Assembly (NCBI GenBank): GCA_029532415.1
Contig: JAQOTA010000033.1
Span: 682,001-746,000 of the forward strand
Direction: 5' to 3'
Length of the DNA: 64,000 nt
Source of the DNA: Marasmius tenuissimus
Lineage: Eukaryota > Basidiomycota > Agaricomycetes > Agaricales > Marasmiaceae
Shown here: positions 48,192-60,049 of the stretch, in pieces
Position numbering within the stretch: the first letter of the stretch is position 1
Layout: the number at the start of each line of letters is the position of its first letter
Position numbers and translations under genes: made by a program
The notes under the pieces: generated by a model
Database searches by the model: none
Told to the model about the DNA's origin: nothing
What the model saw: only the letters and a program-made list of their open reading frames with translations

Positions 48192-48479
48192 CGGGGGTCA
48201 TAGAATCGGCGTCGCGTATAAATGGTCGTCTCAGAATATCTTGTGGGTCCGAAGGTGCGTCGTTCAAGAGGTTGTTCGGGTTTATCATTCGACAAATTTC
48301 TTGTATCGTACTTTAGGTCATTGGCATCTGTACTTGATTTTGCGGACACGACGGCAAGGCGACAGAGGTAACCGGAGGTTCAGACGTTCAAGAGCCGCCG
48401 TGACTCGTAGCACAAACCTACCTTGAACCTCGAGCCTCTTCTTCCAAAGCACCCTAGAAGATCAAAGCTCGGGTTCGGT

Positions 48480-49760
48480 TCTCGGCGGCACAAGCACACT
48501 TCATTCGCATTCTGAATTGCAGTCTTTGGGTTTGAGACCTCAGCCCACAGGTTGTTAAAACTACACAGTATCATACACATACTCTTCATTTGATGGAGAG
48601 TGTAGGTCCCGGTGCGCCTCGCATATTGTCGTTGTGAAGGACAAAGAAGCGGTCCGATAGGCCAACCTCGACAACTATTTGAAGGATGATCGCGGCCCTG
48701 GGCCCACTTTGAGAGCGACGGCCGTGGGTCCCCTCATACACCAGCATCAGCGTACCTCGTTGATAGCTGGTTCAGTACTCCCGCTTCCAAGTTCTGGCGA
48801 TTTACGTCAGGAGTGCTTTCAGCCGCCAATCTATTACGTCGATTTTAGGTTTCGGTTTCGTTGTTTGCCTTCCTTCACATGCTCTCAAATGCCGACACCT
48901 GCATTCTGCTCCAGATCAGAGGATGAGAATAGATGCTGTTCTTCTCGTTCCAAGTTATTCGGCTCCGGGGTTGGACGAGTTGATCGCCAGTTTCTTCTCT
49001 GCGGTGTCCGGCGTTGGCACCACTTCCCTCACTGGTGGTCGAATGCTCTTTCATCTTGCTTCCCATTCATTTTTAGTTGGGCCTGCGCTGGTGCTACATC
49101 GAGTATTCACATCTTTGGCATGGGCCGAAAGCCCGAGGGGCATAGCTCATCTATATGCCAAGAGTTTCATCATTTCGGGAGAATCGAGATAGGATAAACA
49201 CATAAACCTGCTCGCATTGTGGCTCTCCTAGCTGCCGCCGTCACAGTACACTGGCCGTTGTAATAATTGTAGACGCTTTTTCATTTTTTCTAGTTCCGCG
49301 CCTTTGTTTATACCAAACACCCTGATTCGGAAGGACTCGGGACATACGTCACTCAAAGCGCCAGCTCTACCTCAGCGGGGAACAGCTAGAGGCTTCTCTT
49401 CCCCATAACATCGAGAACAATGAGTGCAGACACCCAGTACCCAAGCGAGAGATGTGATTCTCTAAGCTGAACGCTGTTGTTCGAGTCCTTGTACCTTTGG
49501 GTACCGTGTGAGCGTCGGGCCCGCCCTGTCCAAATCGGGGTAGATTGTGTTTGGTATAAATAAAAACGCGGAATAAGAAAAAATGAAAAAGCGTCTACAG
49601 TTATTACAACGGCTGTAACGCTACTGCGGTACCATTTCTTCATCGGCGCCAGGAAACCCGGTGTACCCATCCCGGTCTTAGTAGAGAATCCGTCGATAGT
49701 GTCCCCGACGTTGTAATCTTGCCCGGATATCCCGAAATCAGACAAGAGGTCCACGTATTA
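48480..49760 (+). pseudogene. Conserved upstream block, unit D, split by a MITE
   Basis: 48790-49246 matches unit C 39631-40087 with one difference seen by eye, and the block resumes after the MITE at 49616. Upstream and downstream of this tract D diverges from C. Confidence 0.4.
49249..49615. mobile_element. 367-bp MITE with TA target duplication
   Basis: Inverted arms of about 70 bp (left CACTGGCCGTTGTAATAA, right complement CAGCCGTTGTAATAA, both continuing TTTATACCAAACAC). TA occurs at both junctions (49247-49248, 49616-49617). Unit C shows the empty site CACAGTAACGCT at the same place, and so does A (CACAGTAACACC). TA duplication and CA-starting ends suggest the Tc1/mariner group. No coding capacity. 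Confidence 0.93.
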
Positions 49761-49963
49761 TTTAAGAGAACATAACTGGGGTGACCCGGTAAGATGTCAA
49801 CTTTCAAGTCACACATCTACGGCGTGGCGTTCCGGTGTTTTTGATTGATGCTCTGAAGACCCTTCGTGGGGAGCGCTCTGATTTTCTCGTGGACTCATCA
49901 GCGGTCTCACAATATCGGCGGGCCTCCGGGTCGGCGAAATCAAAATATCTCCACTCTAGGTGC

Positions 49964-49970
49964 TATAAAG
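49964..49970 (+). promoter_or_regulatory. TATA box of gene D
   Basis: TATAAAG, 84 bp before the ATG counted from its first base, within CTCTAGGTGCTATAAAGCGG. Confidence 0.7.
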
Positions 49971-50047
49971 CGGAGGGCATACCTAATACCACCCCCGCCC
50001 TGCACTTCTGTCCCGCCAAGAGGCTTGCATTCTTAGCCTTAGGAATC

Positions 50048-51682
50048 ATGAGCATTTCTCTCGATAATTCCGAGTTCTTTACAGTGACTTTTGTCGTGGT
50101 GTTCCCGATTGCGACATTCTCAGTGAGTCATGTACTTTGTTTGATTGTCTGTCACAAAGTACTGAGCCATTTTAGGCCATGTTCTTTGCTTATGGTGAAC
50201 CATTCAGTAATCACAATGCATCCCTAGCGGCTAACTGTCCACCATGCAAGGCTTCTATATCCTCCTCTTCATATTATGCATCAATATCCTGACAATATCT
50301 CGGCGCAATTCCACGCAAAGAACACCGCACAGGCTATACCTCTGGTCGACCGTGTTGCTGTTTGTGGCCGAGACGCTCTACGTCGTCTTGTTCACACACG
50401 ATACAGTTCGCAGGATGTCCTCGATCTTCACCACTCTACAGACAAAAGATGCTACTGCGTTCTGGAACTACATGCATGATCGTCGGCTCCGCGTTGCAGA
50501 TTGGTACGTCCATCCTCCATTACTTTGCCTTCTGTCCAGTGTCGACTCAACTTGGTTCGAAGGGAAATCGGTAATGGTTTGGCTGTTTTCTGCAAGTAAG
50601 TAAATCTCTTCTCGAGATCCATACACTTATCTGCGGGAGATCTCACGCCAAGCTCATTGTGTCAGCTTCCTTGCAGATATAATGCTGGTATTGATCGCTT
50701 CCTATCCGTTTTCCGAGTTCAGCTGAGAGAATATCATACTTGATCCCCTTATAGGTGCATAGATGCTACGTAATCTGGAATCGCAACAGATGGATTGGAT
50801 TTTTGTTTGTGCTCACCTTGTTAGCTAACGGTAAAACCTCCCGTGCATCACAGAAATGACACGGCTGAACGAGTCCATAGTGATAGGCCTGGTAACAACA
50901 ATACTTGGCACCATCATCGAGTCGACCGATAACAGTTGGGAACTCTACAAGCCGACTCGGCAATTGGTCCTGGCCTGGCGCATTACTCATTTGGGGGCTA
51001 ACGTCTTGATTACAGTGCTTACCGGTGAGCTCAACACAATGGTGCTGCGAAAATCATCTTACACTTCCTTTTCAAGCGTCAAGAATATGGTGGCTTACCA
51101 GGGAAGCTAGGGAATTCCTCGGTAGTGGTATTCAGAGACACTACAAAAGAATTATTGCTATCATGTGCGTACTCATGTTATGTATTCAGATTTATGTCAT
51201 GACTATCCGTACCAATTCCGAAGCCTCGAGTCTGGACTTCTTTACCCCATATCTAGCTGTGTGAATATTGCTCTGGAGGAGAGTGCTAGTGAGATAGGAT
51301 GGCCAATAGATTTCGGGCCAACAGTGACTCTGATCGCAGTGAGTGTCGTATGACATGAATTTACATGCTGGCTTGAATGCTGACCAAACTGACCTCCAAA
51401 TTGTAGGGAATCGCCCCCGCCCTTATGATCGTTCGTTCCCAAGTCTCCAATACCCTGCAAAACCATACCGTCCGAGAGACAGGGGCCCTATCTACATTGA
51501 AGTTCAACTTGAACGCCGGAGCTGCGACAGACACTGCTCAAACTGGATCTCAAGCACAGGACGTCGGGTCACAATCTGAGTTGTCTTCCAGCGTGGCTGA
51601 CAGGGCAATGAGAGACGGTGATTCTCACGATGAGGAGAAAGGGATGAACGTGCGTCTCAGTAACACGCCGAGGGCGCTCTAG
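50048..51682 (+). CDS. Seven-helix membrane protein, paralog D
   Basis: Ten exons on the paralog A plan, no stop. Start MSISLDNSEFFTVTFVVVFP; then FYILLFILCINILTISRRN, HRLYLWSTVLLFVAETLYVV, NFLADIMLVHRCYVIWN, VIGLVTTILGTII, ANVLITVLTA, SRIWWLTREAREFLG, LESGLLYPISSCVNIALEES and GIAPALMIVRSQVSN. The tail is SSVADRAMRDGDSHDEEKG and ends NTPRAL. The seventh exon has drifted (AWRITHLGANV where the others read GAYAGANL). Gene D is nearest to A in the tail (both GDSHDEEKGMNVRLS), as expected from the block duplication. Confidence 0.83.
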
Positions 51683-52529
51683 GTAGTTTCGGCTCGTTAT
51701 AAATCGGAGGCCCTTTTTTCCGGTTGATACGACTCACGAATCGACTTTCGACCTTCAAGTCCGTTGAACCATTTATGTTGAAGCTATGGCATATTTATCT
51801 CACTTGTTTTCCCGAAGATGTAGTACTATTTACCTATGAATACATCTCCGTTCCGTGGACGAGAGTGATATCTTGATATTCCCTCGCCTCTGTAACTCCA
51901 AGCCGTGATATCACTGGACTAGAAAAATTCAGTCCTCATTCGGGCTGTAAACGGGCCAACAGTGGGCGTCTATAATCACAAGCCTTCCATACCCGATGTA
52001 CTCCGTATTTCATTTTCACGGACTGGATGTTGTGCCTACATCGACGAGCATAAGAAGTACGTCAGCGACAAAAATGATTCACGGGCATCGCCCCCATATG
52101 TTCATATACTACACGAGCGTACATGGGACCCCAACCCATATCGTGCGCCTGACCAGTGCAACGCTCGAACACGACATTCTTAATCATACGTGGTTATCTT
52201 CCCACTTGGTCCTGTAGGGTTGATCCCTATCTTCTGTATTGAACGGAGGAACTGTGGAAGCCTGGTCAAGTCCAATGCTACCTCGGTAACGAGTGAGCTA
52301 TTTGAAAATGAGATCCATACACGGAGAAGAGCTGAATGAAGAAACAAGTAAATAGAAGCGTTCCAATTATATTTGTCAAAAATAGCGCTTTACCGGCCCC
52401 TCGCAGTCGGACGAGGTGTACATTTACAAGGACTCGGGAGTTGGGGAATGTGTAGCGCCCACGGCGAGTTGAGTCTCGTCGACCGAGGTCTGGAGCGTCC
52501 ACAGTCGGCACACCACACAATCTCATCAC

Positions 52530-52950
52530 TTTCATGGCATATTCTGTTGGTCTCGCGTGTATCTCGATAGCGTCTGCGTCCCAAGGAAGCCGACTCTCCG
52601 AACATAGTCAAGAAACTCGGGTGAAGGGACTGGGATACCTGGAATACTTTCAATGATGCGGCGGAGGATGATGAACGAGGCTGGATGGCACCGGTGAAGT
52701 AAAATTGAACAGCCACAGAGAGCGAGGCAGCAATCGTGGATACGTCGGAGTATAATTCCTGGTCCGAATTCATGGTACTGAACTATCGGACGATGGTTTA
52801 CAGTTGGGGCTCTATCGCGATATATAAACATCGCCTTGTCATGTCTTGAACGTTTATTTGTGAGATCAGAGCGGATAGAATTTCCGAAGCGAGGGGTTTG
52901 ATCGAGAGGCATGCGGCCACAAAGATAAAGTCGTTACTAGGTGCAGCTTC
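52530..52950 (-). pseudogene. F-box protein 3' remnant, unit D
   Basis: The minus-strand C-terminal part of the F-box relic, with the same truncation and the same fusion to inverted block sequence as in unit A (about 53050-53120 on the minus strand reads YLVGSWFSI). Frames are broken. Confidence 0.5.
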
Positions 52951-54916
52951 GGGTCTTAAGACAAAATTTCCAGAGGGGATGTGGAATCAAAGGCATCGTG
53001 GAACTCGTGGTTCCAAGAAGAGTATATCCTTTTTTGACGCCTGAAGACATCTTGAAACCCAACGAATTGGCGCCAATACATACAACTCCTGATATACTAA
53101 ACCAGGAACCAACGAGGTATGTTGGGGTCGGCCTATGAGCGTTTAACATACACCCCTTCCTCGAGAGTGCTCAGACGACGCAGATGTTGATAATGCAGGT
53201 GCGCGTCAGTGAGAACGCCTACACACATCTTCGGAAGGGAGGAGCACCCGATCTTCGCCATCGTATCATAGGTTGGCTGAACAGGGGTTGAGCGGCGCAA
53301 GAGCGAGCTACACACACAGATTGGATGAGTGCTTTGGCTCCAGACCTTGGTCACAGACCTCGGTCGACGAGAATCAACTCGCCGTTGGAGCTACATATTC
53401 CCGAGTCCTCATTTTAGGTAGAGTGGAGGCGGCCGACTTACAGCACTGCAGACGGGGTGGAAGAGCTTCCTCCGTTGAGAGCTTGAAGTCGCATCACTGC
53501 CATTGGCTCGTGGGCGCGACACAACCGCCAGCGTCCGTGGCATCGAAAGAGCACCCACAGGGTCAATACCGATCAAATCGGAGAATGGAAGTTTTGTGGA
53601 AGTTACTTCATGAGAACCGAAGGGGGAGGGATCGATCGTCTTGATTGTGGTTCTGGCGCGGAGAATGAGGTCGAAAAATTTGGGCTCATAAGAGATCTAG
53701 GCGACGTCGTGGTCCTATCTTTTTACGACGACCGTCAGAGCTCAAAAGACGTGGAGAGTGAGTAGGCACCAAGCGAAAAAATCCACGATGAACGTACCGG
53801 TATGTGGAGAACAGAGCCCAACAAAATCCCTGGACTCGTGCCGGTCTATACTCGATATCCTGCACTCAACTCGGCTGAACTCATTATCCTCTCGATGTGC
53901 TGTTGTACAATATGGGTCCTGTGGGTATCGTGTCGAGATTCGTGATCCGCATAGTGTCGCAACCCATAGGCTCAAGGCCAAATGATGGAGAGTGTCCATG
54001 CCGCCGGGTCAAGTACGCTATAAAAGGCGATTCGTTGGCGGGGTTACATTCTTTTCCACTGTGGATATACTGAAGACGACCTGTAGAAACTCAGTTAAGT
54101 TGGCTATTGCCACGATGGAAACAACGTCTTACTCACACGTCCTCGAATCCAAATATCTACTCTCTTTTGTCAGGAAAACCAACCCCAGATCCCTGTTTGA
54201 TCTCTTCTCAGTCGTAGGTTTGTCGTCAGACGTTCAAATTCAACTGGTACGAAGAGACCGGAGGTCGTTGGCCAAGAAAAGGGACGATGCAACTTCATGC
54301 AAGGGCGAACGTTTTCATTTCCGAACTGTTTGGAAGGTTTCTGTATCGGTATTTACCCCACTTAGATAGCTAAGATGCAGAAGATTGTCAGGATCGCGTA
54401 TGAAAACCACTGAAATGGTACGTACCGTGTCATGCAACGACATCTCGCTCATTCCAATAGTTTTTGATGTTTATGCTCTTCTACCGGCCTCAACGTATCG
54501 ATGCGTTGTTGTTGAATTATATTGGACCAGATAGCGACTGCTTAAATTCAAGCCGGTTGGAGGAATTTCGGGATGAACTCGTGTCGGGTTCTGGAGTCGA
54601 TGGTGGTCGAAGTTTTCCTGGCGGCCTTGAGCTTGAGGTCCGAGCCTCTGAGAAAGGGTGCTGGTGCATCTTGTGCTTGATTTTTGACGATACCAGTCCT
54701 AGTGAGGGGCCAAGTCGTCGTATAGTGGCACATTTTATGAAGGAGACGGAATATAGTTGTTACGGAAAGAGGAAAGGTGAGCTACCCCTAACCTTAGTGG
54801 CAAATGGTGGAGAGGGACCGCGGCCCGAGTCGGGGTCATTTTTGAACCTCCTTCAGCGACGACCATCATCGACTTCAACACCAGTATCAGCAAATTGTCG
54901 CCGATCAGTCATATCT

Positions 54917-55309
54917 CTAAAGCCTTCGAAAGCGTAGTCCTCGTCGCAAAGATGATACGACTTGATGTGTCATACACCCCACCTGTTTCGTACCCACTGG
55001 CTGATCCAACGACACATCGAGGAGCTTCAACCGGACGACGACACTTTCATCCAGGTTCGTGTTGAATCCTCTTCTAGGATCCCCGCGTTCTGATCTAATG
55101 CCACTCGCTAGGACATTCGAAAACTCGACCGAGCTATGGCTGTTGCGATCCGGGTTGGTCTTCGGTGCCGGTGAAGGCGAGCAAGAGATAACATGACCGA
55201 ACCCATCGTACGTGCTCATTTCATTGGCTTCATGAATCATGATGATACACACGATGCTGACAATCCCTTGAAACCCAGCTGGCTTTAATGACAATGACCT
55301 GAATACCAA
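54917..55309 (-). CDS. Hypothetical ORF conserved between units B and E
   Basis: 130 codons; the last ~45 (NLDESVVVRLKLLDVSLDQP and on to RGLRFRRL) match 30704-31009 in frame with conservative changes and share the stop. An exon of a larger minus-strand gene is possible. No family recognised. Confidence 0.3.
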   Translation of the reverse strand: MVFRSLSLKPAGFQGIVSIVCIIMIHEANEMSTYDGFGHVISCSPSPAPKTNPDRNSHSSVEFSNVLASGIRSERGDPRRGFNTNLDESVVVRLKLLDVSLDQPVGTKQVGCMTHQVVSSLRRGLRFRRL

Positions 55310-56439
55310 TCTTCTCGACTAGTTCTGGGCAAACCGAAGACTTTCGTCCTTCCATCGTTCCTTTTCTCTTTCAACGACCTCAAACTTCAAATTTTAATTG
55401 GATTTGGACACCGGATACTGTCAGCCGTTACGACGAGGAGGTGCTGGACTAGACCTCAGAAGGGAAAGAGAAAAGGAGTTCCCTGGCCTTTGTGATTGGA
55501 ACCCGACGACGCGTGAGTGAAAGTGTCGTTTCTATCGTGGCAATACCGAACATAATTGTGTTTCTTTAGCCGTTGCGATCCACGTTCATGTGACGGTCCA
55601 TGACCACTGCGGCATCTCCTAGGTCTCTGAGTGCGTTTTGCTCCCCTTGCTCCAAAAACTTTCGCTCAAACAAGTCCCCAGAGCTTCGCAAGAGCAAAAC
55701 CACGCCAGCTCACTGGCCGAACTTCTTCCGACACCCTCAACGAAATCATACCTCCCGCATAGTCGGTCTGGTGCCTCACATACGCATTCCCTGCCCTCGT
55801 GCACAGCCACGCAAGCCTTTTCCCAACATCCTCGAATATCTCTAGCGATGCGACAATATTCCGGGCGCTATTTTACGCAAAAGTAGAAGAATCAGTTAGG
55901 CTATCTCTGGCGCCTGAGGGGTATGGGTGAGGGAGGCTTCGATGCAGGTTTAGGCACTTGGCTCGGGATGCTGGAATTTGCAACGCGCATGTTTAGAAGA
56001 GAAGGAAGGAATCGATTAGAGAAAAATCACGGTCTGGGCCCCACCTCAGAGTAACAAACATCAATTCCTGGGCCTCTGGACGCGTCCTGAAGAGTTGGCT
56101 TCTACGAATGATGGAGAGGGCCCCAGAGCGCGGCTTGCGTTGCTATCACTATTGGAGTAGTTTCCAGGACGAGATGGGCAGTAATGTGGGCCATGTGCGC
56201 TATCGAATTGGGTACGCCGACCCTCTCTGCCATTGACCTGATGCTGAAACGGCACTCACAGGACTCATGTATGACAGAATCGAGAGGATAGTAAATCATG
56301 TGGAATTAAACAACCACAGTCAACCCGATGGCACGATGGTAAATACCGGGCGTCCCTTCCAGAGATAGTTTAGGTGTGCTCATTGTGGTGCGCCTTCATT
56401 CCCCACGTTTTCGTAGTTTGAGTACTCAGGATAGGGACG

Positions 56440-57560
56440 TGTCAACTTTCAAGTGTTCTTCGGCCGCCGCTCAGTGTACCTCGTTGGTCACTGGATCGGT
56501 CTTTCCTCTTCTCACGACGTACGCCAGAGATTGTACCTATAGTCCTCAATTCAATACGTTGATCCATCCTCACGAGAACGCAATGTGTTACTCTTAAATG
56601 ACCACACAGCGCGACACCTTCGGAGCAGATTTTATTCTCCCTCCCAATCGGGTCCTTGGGGCGTATCCCTTTGACCTGCACTGATCCTTTTTGGACATCC
56701 TCGCCTTCGTTCTCGTGAACGCAGTGGGCAAGGAGGCGCCCATTCCAGCTACAATGAAGAGCGATCCTTTACTTAGCCACTGTCGTGTTGTTTCGACAAT
56801 GAACAACAGCACCTATGGCTCCTCCTTGTGTCCGAGTGCATGATCATTAGAATCATTGCCCTGGGCGGCTATGCAACATCTCACAAACAATTGTACCCGC
56901 TCATCTATCAGGGGTTCGTTGGATTAGGCTCCATTCCATGTATCAGAAGACTAGAGGAGATCCGTTCTTCTCACTGGTTATCCAGCTCCGGCACGTTGAT
57001 TGCTCGTCAGTCCCGCCGCCCCAGAGGTCGCTCAATTGCCCCCACTGGCGGCTGAAATCAAGCTACTCCTCTGCACAACTCCGGTTCCGAATCCTCCGTG
57101 ACGGATCGGAATGTGAGGCACGATGCTTCGTTGCTGTCCACGCCCTTTTAACAAACCAGGATTACGGGCCAACCGCACTACATCGTGTTTGTCCGGTCCA
57201 AACGTCTTTGCATGTCCTGCCTTTCATATTAGATGAAATCCTGTAGTTCATCTACATCAGGGTTCCACGATTGTGGGGACGATCAAGATGGGATGAACAC
57301 AAAGCTGATTCTGGTGGCCACCATTATGATAACCCCACTTCAACGTTACATGGTCTTACCATCAAAAGATGGACTCGGCCCTTCCATCACCATCTATCTG
57401 CCACGCGTGAACTCCGACGTCGACACCGGGATAACCCAGCACGCTCATCCCTGGTGTCTTGGCGGAAGGTTTGTCGATAGTGTCAAATCAACGTTCTTTT
57501 CTTTTGCATAGACACGACAAAAGCAGACAAGAGGCGAACATGTCGTTTGAATCCATAACG
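56440..57560 (+). pseudogene. Conserved upstream block, unit E
   Basis: The counterpart of 32240-33410. It contains SVYLVGHWIG near 56476 and the hydrophobic LILVATIMITPLQRYMVLP near 57308. Frames are interrupted. Not recognised. Confidence 0.35.
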
Positions 57561-57731
57561 TATCCGGATGACCCAGTCAGAATTTAGAAATTGAATCAAA
57601 CATCTCCAGTCGGGTATTTTTGGCTGATATTCTCAAGCTCCCGGGTTGTAGGGAATGCTCTGACTTTGTTGTACAGTAATCATAAGGAACAATACCAGGC
57701 CCCGGGACCAAAATATCCAAACCCTTGATAC

Positions 57732-57738
57732 TATAAAG
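57732..57738 (+). promoter_or_regulatory. TATA box of gene E
   Basis: TATAAAG, 79 bp before the ATG counted from its first base, in the same context as in B. Confidence 0.65.
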
Positions 57739-57810
57739 TAAAGGCGATACCTAATACCACCCCCGCACTCCTGTCCCGCCAAGTGGCTTGCGATCTCAGC
57801 CTTAGAGATC

Positions 57811-59469
57811 ATGGGCTTTTATTTCAGCTATTTGGAGTATTTCACGGTGACTTATGTTGTGGTAAACCCGATTGCATCATTTTCAGTGAGTCCTGAGTCT
57901 CAGATCACCCAGCCAAAAATGCACTCAACCGACAATCTAGGCCATGTTCCTTGCTTACGGTGAACCATTCAATGATCACAATGAATCCCTGATGGCTGAC
58001 TCTCCATGAAAGGGTTTTATATTCTCCTTTTCATATTATGTGTCAATATCCTGAAGAAATCTCGACACGATTCTATGGGAGGAACAATGCCACACAGCCT
58101 GTACCTCTGGTCAACCGTATTGCTGTTCATAGCCGGAACGGTCAACGTCATCTTCTTCACGCATGAAGCGGTTCAAGGGATGTCCTTGATTTACACTGCT
58201 CTGCAGACAGGAGATGATAGTGGTGTCTTGGAATTTGTGGCTTACAATGGGCTCGTTGCACTAGATGCGTACGGCCGTTCTGCGTTGCTTCGCCTTCCAT
58301 TGACTCTAACTAACTCAAAGGACAATCTACAACATTCTGGCTGTCATCTGCAAGTGAGTAAAGTTCTTTCTGTGTTTCATACACTCATTTGCTGTGGAAT
58401 AATCTCATGTCAGACTCATCCTGCCAGCTTCCTTGCAGATATAATGCTGGTATTGATTCTCTACCTGTTCTCTGAGTTCAGCCAAGACAAATCTTCTCAA
58501 AGGTGCACAGATGCTACGTAGTCTGGAATTGCAACCGACATATTGGAATTCTATTTGTGCTCACGTTGTTAATTAACGGTAAAATTTCCCATGCATCGTA
58601 AATATGCCATGGCTGAACAAGTCTTTAGTGATAGGCCTATTAGCACTCATTCTCTCGACCGTTAGAATGGCCGATACGAGTAATCCTGAGTACTGGAAAC
58701 TCTATACTCATTCGATGACTTTATTTGAGGTCTATAACGGCGCTTATGCGGGGATTAACCTCTTGTTTACGGTGCTTACCGGTGAGCAATACAATGGCAC
58801 TGTAGAAATTGTCTCTTATTCGCCTCTCAAGCGTCAAGAATATGGTGGTTCTCCAGGGAAGTAAGGGAACTTCACGGGAGCGGTGCCCGGAGGTTTTATT
58901 CCAGGATTGTGGCTATCATGTGCATTTCTTCCCCTTCTCAATTTAGCTCATGACTGACTGGATAAACTATTCAGCCTCGAGTCCGGAGCTCTCTATCCAA
59001 TAGCCAGTTTTGTGAATCTTGCCCTGCACGAGAGTAGGAGCAATATAGGTCTCCCGATCAATTTGGACCCAACAGTAACTTTGATTGGGGTGAGTTATGC
59101 GACATGAAAATTTATGAGTACTCGTACTGATCTAACAGATCTATTACTGACCCTTATACTCAGGGAATCGCCCCCGCCCTTATGATTGTGCGCTGTCGAG
59201 TTTTCAATGCCCTGCAAAATCGTATTGCTCGGGAGGCAGGCGCCCTGTCCACATTACAATTCAACTCAAACGCCGGAGTGGCGACGAGCGCTGCTCAAGC
59301 TAATTCTCAAGCACAAGACGTCGAGGCAATATCCGAATCGTCTTCTAGCGTGGCTGATGATTCGATGGGAGATAGGAGCGCTCGCGATATGGAGAAGGAG
59401 ACCGCACGCCTTAGCAGCTCGCCGAGGGCGCTTGGAGCAGTCTCGAATACGAGTGACGTCCATTTGTGA
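57811..59469 (+). CDS. Seven-helix membrane protein, paralog E, with extended C-terminus
   Basis: Ten exons on the paralog A plan without internal stop. Start MGFYFSYLEYFTVTYVVVNP; then FYILLFILCVNILKKSRHD, HSLYLWSTVLLFIAGTVNVI, NFLADIML joined to VHRCYVVWN, VIGLLALILSTV, GAYAGINLLFTVLTA, SRIWWFSREVRELHG, LESGALYPIASFVNLALHES and GIAPALMIVRCRVFN. Where all other copies stop after SSPRAL, the stop TGA is GGA here and the frame runs 14 further codons (GAVSNTSDVHL plus neighbours) to TGA at 59467-59469. It is the intact partner of pseudogene B. Function unknown. Confidence 0.82.
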
Positions 59470-60049
59470 TAACTCACGAATCAGCTTTCAATATTTAATC
59501 TTACCGGCCCAGTCTGGCCGAGTCTATGCCATATTTATTTGCTTGTTTTCCGAAGATATTTCTGTCTGTGTTTTTAGATCCGTTCGGGCGACCTCCAAGA
59601 ACCGGGTGTGAAGTAATTCAACGTCGGTGTTTCTTGACTCTCGTGACTCTGAGACCTGAAGCCGACAAGTCTGAACAACGTACGACCGGACTAAGATATT
59701 AACAAAGAGTCTTCATTCTAGCCGTACAAACTAACAGAAAGGATCCGAAGTTACAGAATTCTTCCATACCTAATGTACGCCGTATCTCAACTCTACGGGC
59801 CGGATGTTGTGGCTACATCGACGAGTGAACATCAGTGCACTGTATCTTGGCGAAAAAATGGATACACGTACATTGCCTCCATATGATCGTGTACATGGGC
59901 GTTATAGCGCATGGCAGGACCCGAGCTCATGGTATTCAATTAGCTGCAACGCTTACACTTGATATTCCCAAATCGTACGTGGTCGGCTTCTAACTTGGTT
60001 GTGTGGACACGGTTTGTCTCCTCCGTATCTAACGGAGGAACTGCAAATG

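Noticed and set aside
49386..49754. 122-codon minus-strand frame
   Set aside because: It runs from the array block into the MITE and across its junction, so it is a product of the insertion.
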